Source: JBQCDV01 sp051960855 (lineage in GTDB: Bacteria; Actinomycetota; Actinomycetes; JAJZTN01). Taken from it: a DNA stretch of 7,041 nucleotides. The DNA is taken from the NCBI GenBank assembly GCA_051960855.1, contig JBQCDV010000121.1:1-7041 (forward strand). Direction: 5' to 3'. Shown piece by piece: positions 5,562 to 7,041 of the stretch; the stretch's first letter is position 1, and each line of letters opens with the position of its first letter. A model generated the notes under the pieces. That model was not told the DNA's origin, made no database searches, and was given only the letters and a program-made list of their open reading frames with translations. The position numbers and the translations under genes were made by a program.

Positions 5562-6767
5562 ACGTCGCCCCGCGCGAGCCGCGAAATCGTCAAGAGCGCG
5601 GAGGATCTCCTCCGAACGCCACATGCGTCCGCGGCGGCGAGCCGTCGTTTCGACGAGGATCCCGGCCACCAGGAGGGGCTCGATGACCCGGTAGACGTTG
5701 GGGGGAGAAATCTGAAGCTCACGCGCCACGAGGGCGACGTTCACGACTGGCTGACGCAGCAGAAGATCGGCCGCCTGCCACGTCCGGGCGTGCGGTCGTG
5801 CCTTGACGCGTTCGTGCCACCCGGACCGAATGATGTTGAGATCGGTGACAAGCTGACGTCCGTTTGCAATCGCCCGGAAGGCGGCCTCGGCGAGCAACTC
5901 GACGATCGGAGCCACATCTCCCTGGCGGTAGCCCGTCAGCGTGGCAAAGTAGGCATCGATATCGGCGAGGAGTCCTGCGGACATGGGCACGGTGATGGCA
6001 CGAGTGAGGCCATGCCTCCGCAGCATTGCGTGTAGCAGCGCTCTTCCCGTGCGCCCGTTGCCGTCAGGGAACGGGTGGATCGTCTCGAACTGTGCGTGTG
6101 CCACTGCGGCATGCGCAAGAACGGGAAGGTCGGCCCGGCGCATGAATGCAACAAGGTCGTCGATCGCCTTCGGCACCCGCTCGTGATGCGGAGGAATGAA
6201 CACAGCGCGGTGTGGACCGAGGTCACCGCCACCGATCCATACCTGCTCACTTCGCCACCTCCCCGCAATCTCTGGCACTGAGGGGCGCATCAGTTCATCG
6301 TGCATTCGCAGAATCGCCGCCGCGTCCATGTGGTCTGCCAGGGCAATCGCCGCCGCCATAGCCCGCGAGTTGGCGAGAATCAGAGCACCGTTTCGACGGC
6401 TCGCGGAGCTGCCAGAGGATGGGCCCACGGTTGACGGCGTGACGGCTGCCTCGGCAATCGCCCGTGCCGACGCCGTCAGGTGCTCGATCTGGCTGCTGGC
6501 CGCGGACTCCGTCCGCAGCAACACCGCCTGGAACGGCCCGATCTCGGCTCCCATCTCGGCGTCGAACCGCGCGATTTCGACAGCGGCGTCTTCTGCTGCC
6601 GCCGCGGTCGCGGCAGGAAGATCGAGGGCAGTAGTCGCAATCGATGGTGGGATCGCAGCGCGGTACGGGCCTGCCTGCGAAGACATCGCAGGCCGGGAGG
6701 CCGAGCCGGGCTCGTAGCGGGACCGCCACGGCAGCGTCTCGTACGTGACGACCGGCCAGCCAGACAT
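5550..6767 (-). CDS. Fic-family protein with N-terminal inhibitory helix and C-terminal winged helix
   Basis: Fic proteins usually move AMP from ATP onto a hydroxyl of a target protein. This one has the complete active-site motif HPFPDGNGRTGR (231-242), with catalytic His231. Upstream is the flap region WRSEQVWIGGG (171-181). The N-terminal part (1-106) matches the Fic_N region, and S91-SQI-E95 fits the (S/T)xxxE inhibitory helix that normally blocks ATP. The next residue is His where Gly or Asn is usual. Residues about 329-385 form a likely winged helix (VALVARELQISPPNVYRVIEPL), suggesting DNA binding and perhaps self-regulation. I prefer ATG 6767 (MSGWPVVTYE), preceded by AAGGGTGG; GTG 6794 in the same frame would add nine residues. 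The length is 405. No separate antitoxin gene is adjacent. The target is unknown. Confidence 0.92.
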   Translation of the reverse strand: MSGWPVVTYETLPWRSRYEPGSASRPAMSSQAGPYRAAIPPSIATTALDLPAATAAAAEDAAVEIARFDAEMGAEIGPFQAVLLRTESAASSQIEHLTASARAIAEAAVTPSTVGPSSGSSASRRNGALILANSRAMAAAIALADHMDAAAILRMHDELMRPSVPEIAGRWRSEQVWIGGGDLGPHRAVFIPPHHERVPKAIDDLVAFMRRADLPVLAHAAVAHAQFETIHPFPDGNGRTGRALLHAMLRRHGLTRAITVPMSAGLLADIDAYFATLTGYRQGDVAPIVELLAEAAFRAIANGRQLVTDLNIIRSGWHERVKARPHARTWQAADLLLRQPVVNVALVARELQISPPNVYRVIEPLLVAGILVETTARRRGRMWRSEEILRALDDFAARAGRRRRG

Positions 6768-6803
6768 CCCAGACCCACCCTTCTGTGAGACCACCCCACA
6801 TCG

Positions 6804-6837
6804 TTGTTATCAGAATTGACGAAAGTGATAATAACAA
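6804..6837. promoter_or_regulatory. Inverted repeat overlapping the fic promoter
   Basis: TTGTTATCA (6804-6812) faces TGATAATAACAA (6826-6837). The arms match as TTATCA/TGATAA and, with a 3-bp insertion on the right, as TTGTTAT/ATAACAA. On the minus strand, TTATTA (6834-6829) and GATAAC (6811-6806) are spaced 17 bp and suit a -35/-10 pair for fic, both lying inside the repeat arms. The patch is strikingly AT-rich against its surroundings. A repressor, possibly Fic's own winged helix, would block this promoter; that is inference. Confidence 0.5.
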
Positions 6838-7041
6838 GGAGTCGACGCTCGGGCGAGGGTTTACTTCCTGTCCACCATCAGCCGCACCAGGTGCGAGCCG
6901 CCCGCTGTTCGACGCCTGACACGTCGCTCGCGGGTGCGGTTCTGGCTGTGGGACAGCCACAGGTGTCCACGCGAGCGGCCTCTGCGGCGCGTGAGGCGGC
7001 GGGGGCCGTTGCCTGTGGAGCACGGGCGGCGGGGAGGGGTG
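6838..7041. other. Right-edge region with no supported gene; weak open frame on the minus strand
   Basis: A minus-strand frame is open from the right edge to a TAA at 6863-6861 and ends SHLVRLMVDRK, which looks like a plausible C-terminus of a gene lying mainly beyond the window. Against this, it is extremely Arg-rich and includes AGA, AGG and CGA codons that are rare elsewhere in the window. I recognise no family. A 7-bp hairpin, TGGCTGT/ACAGCCA (6943-6959, 3-nt loop), lies within it. Confidence 0.2.

Noticed and set aside
6075..6281. Short plus-strand open frames inside fic
   Set aside because: They lie opposite the Fic catalytic region and flap. They have no family resemblance or ribosome site.
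6865..7025. TGTCCAC-like repeats (near 6870, 6964 and on the opposite strand near 7014) as DnaA boxes or an origin
   Set aside because: Each lacks the TT start and final A of TTGTCCACA, they are few and irregularly spaced, and no origin gene is adjacent.

Overview
The window is very GC-rich, with G/C at most third codon positions, GTG starts, tightly packed genes and TANNNT-type -10 boxes. All of this points to an actinobacterium (Actinomycetota). The form of histidyl-tRNA synthetase (DLTVPFARY type rather than RPEGTA type) is one I associate with Micrococcales, so that order is my best guess. The left three quarters is a conserved chromosomal neighbourhood. The order cyclophilin / MBL hydrolase / hisS / alpha-beta hydrolase / radical SAM matches, from memory, the M. 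tuberculosis block ppiB (Rv2582), Rv2581c, hisS (Rv2580c), dhaA (Rv2579), Rv2578c.

Layout. Positions 1-835 (minus) hold a membrane-anchored peptidyl-prolyl isomerase that runs off the left edge. It is divergent from a metallo-beta-lactamase-fold hydrolase (922-1617), whose stop overlaps the start of hisS (1617-3002). hisS converges on a minus-strand pair: an alpha/beta hydrolase (start at 4302, stop at 3586) coupled by a GTGA overlap to a GNAT acetyltransferase. The acetyltransferase is broken by an out-of-frame deletion near position 3517. Divergent from the hydrolase is a radical SAM protein of the Rv2578c/SplB-like group (4393-5538). A perfect 16-bp palindrome (4370-4385) lies immediately upstream of its apparently leaderless start. 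It converges on a Fic-family protein with a C-terminal winged helix (6767-5550, minus), preceded by an AT-rich promoter overlapped by an inverted repeat. Positions 6838-7041 hold no gene I can firmly support.

The MBL hydrolase and hisS are probably co-transcribed, as are the alpha/beta hydrolase and GNAT remnant. The most interesting point is the radical SAM gene. Its operator resembles a LexA (SOS) box with one symmetric substitution per half-site, it overlaps a plausible -10, and the protein ends in QLALL, which resembles a sliding-clamp-binding peptide. Together these suggest a DNA-damage or replication-linked role, but that is inference. I see no phage, IS, CRISPR or RNA gene here, and no convincing wholly new multi-gene system.
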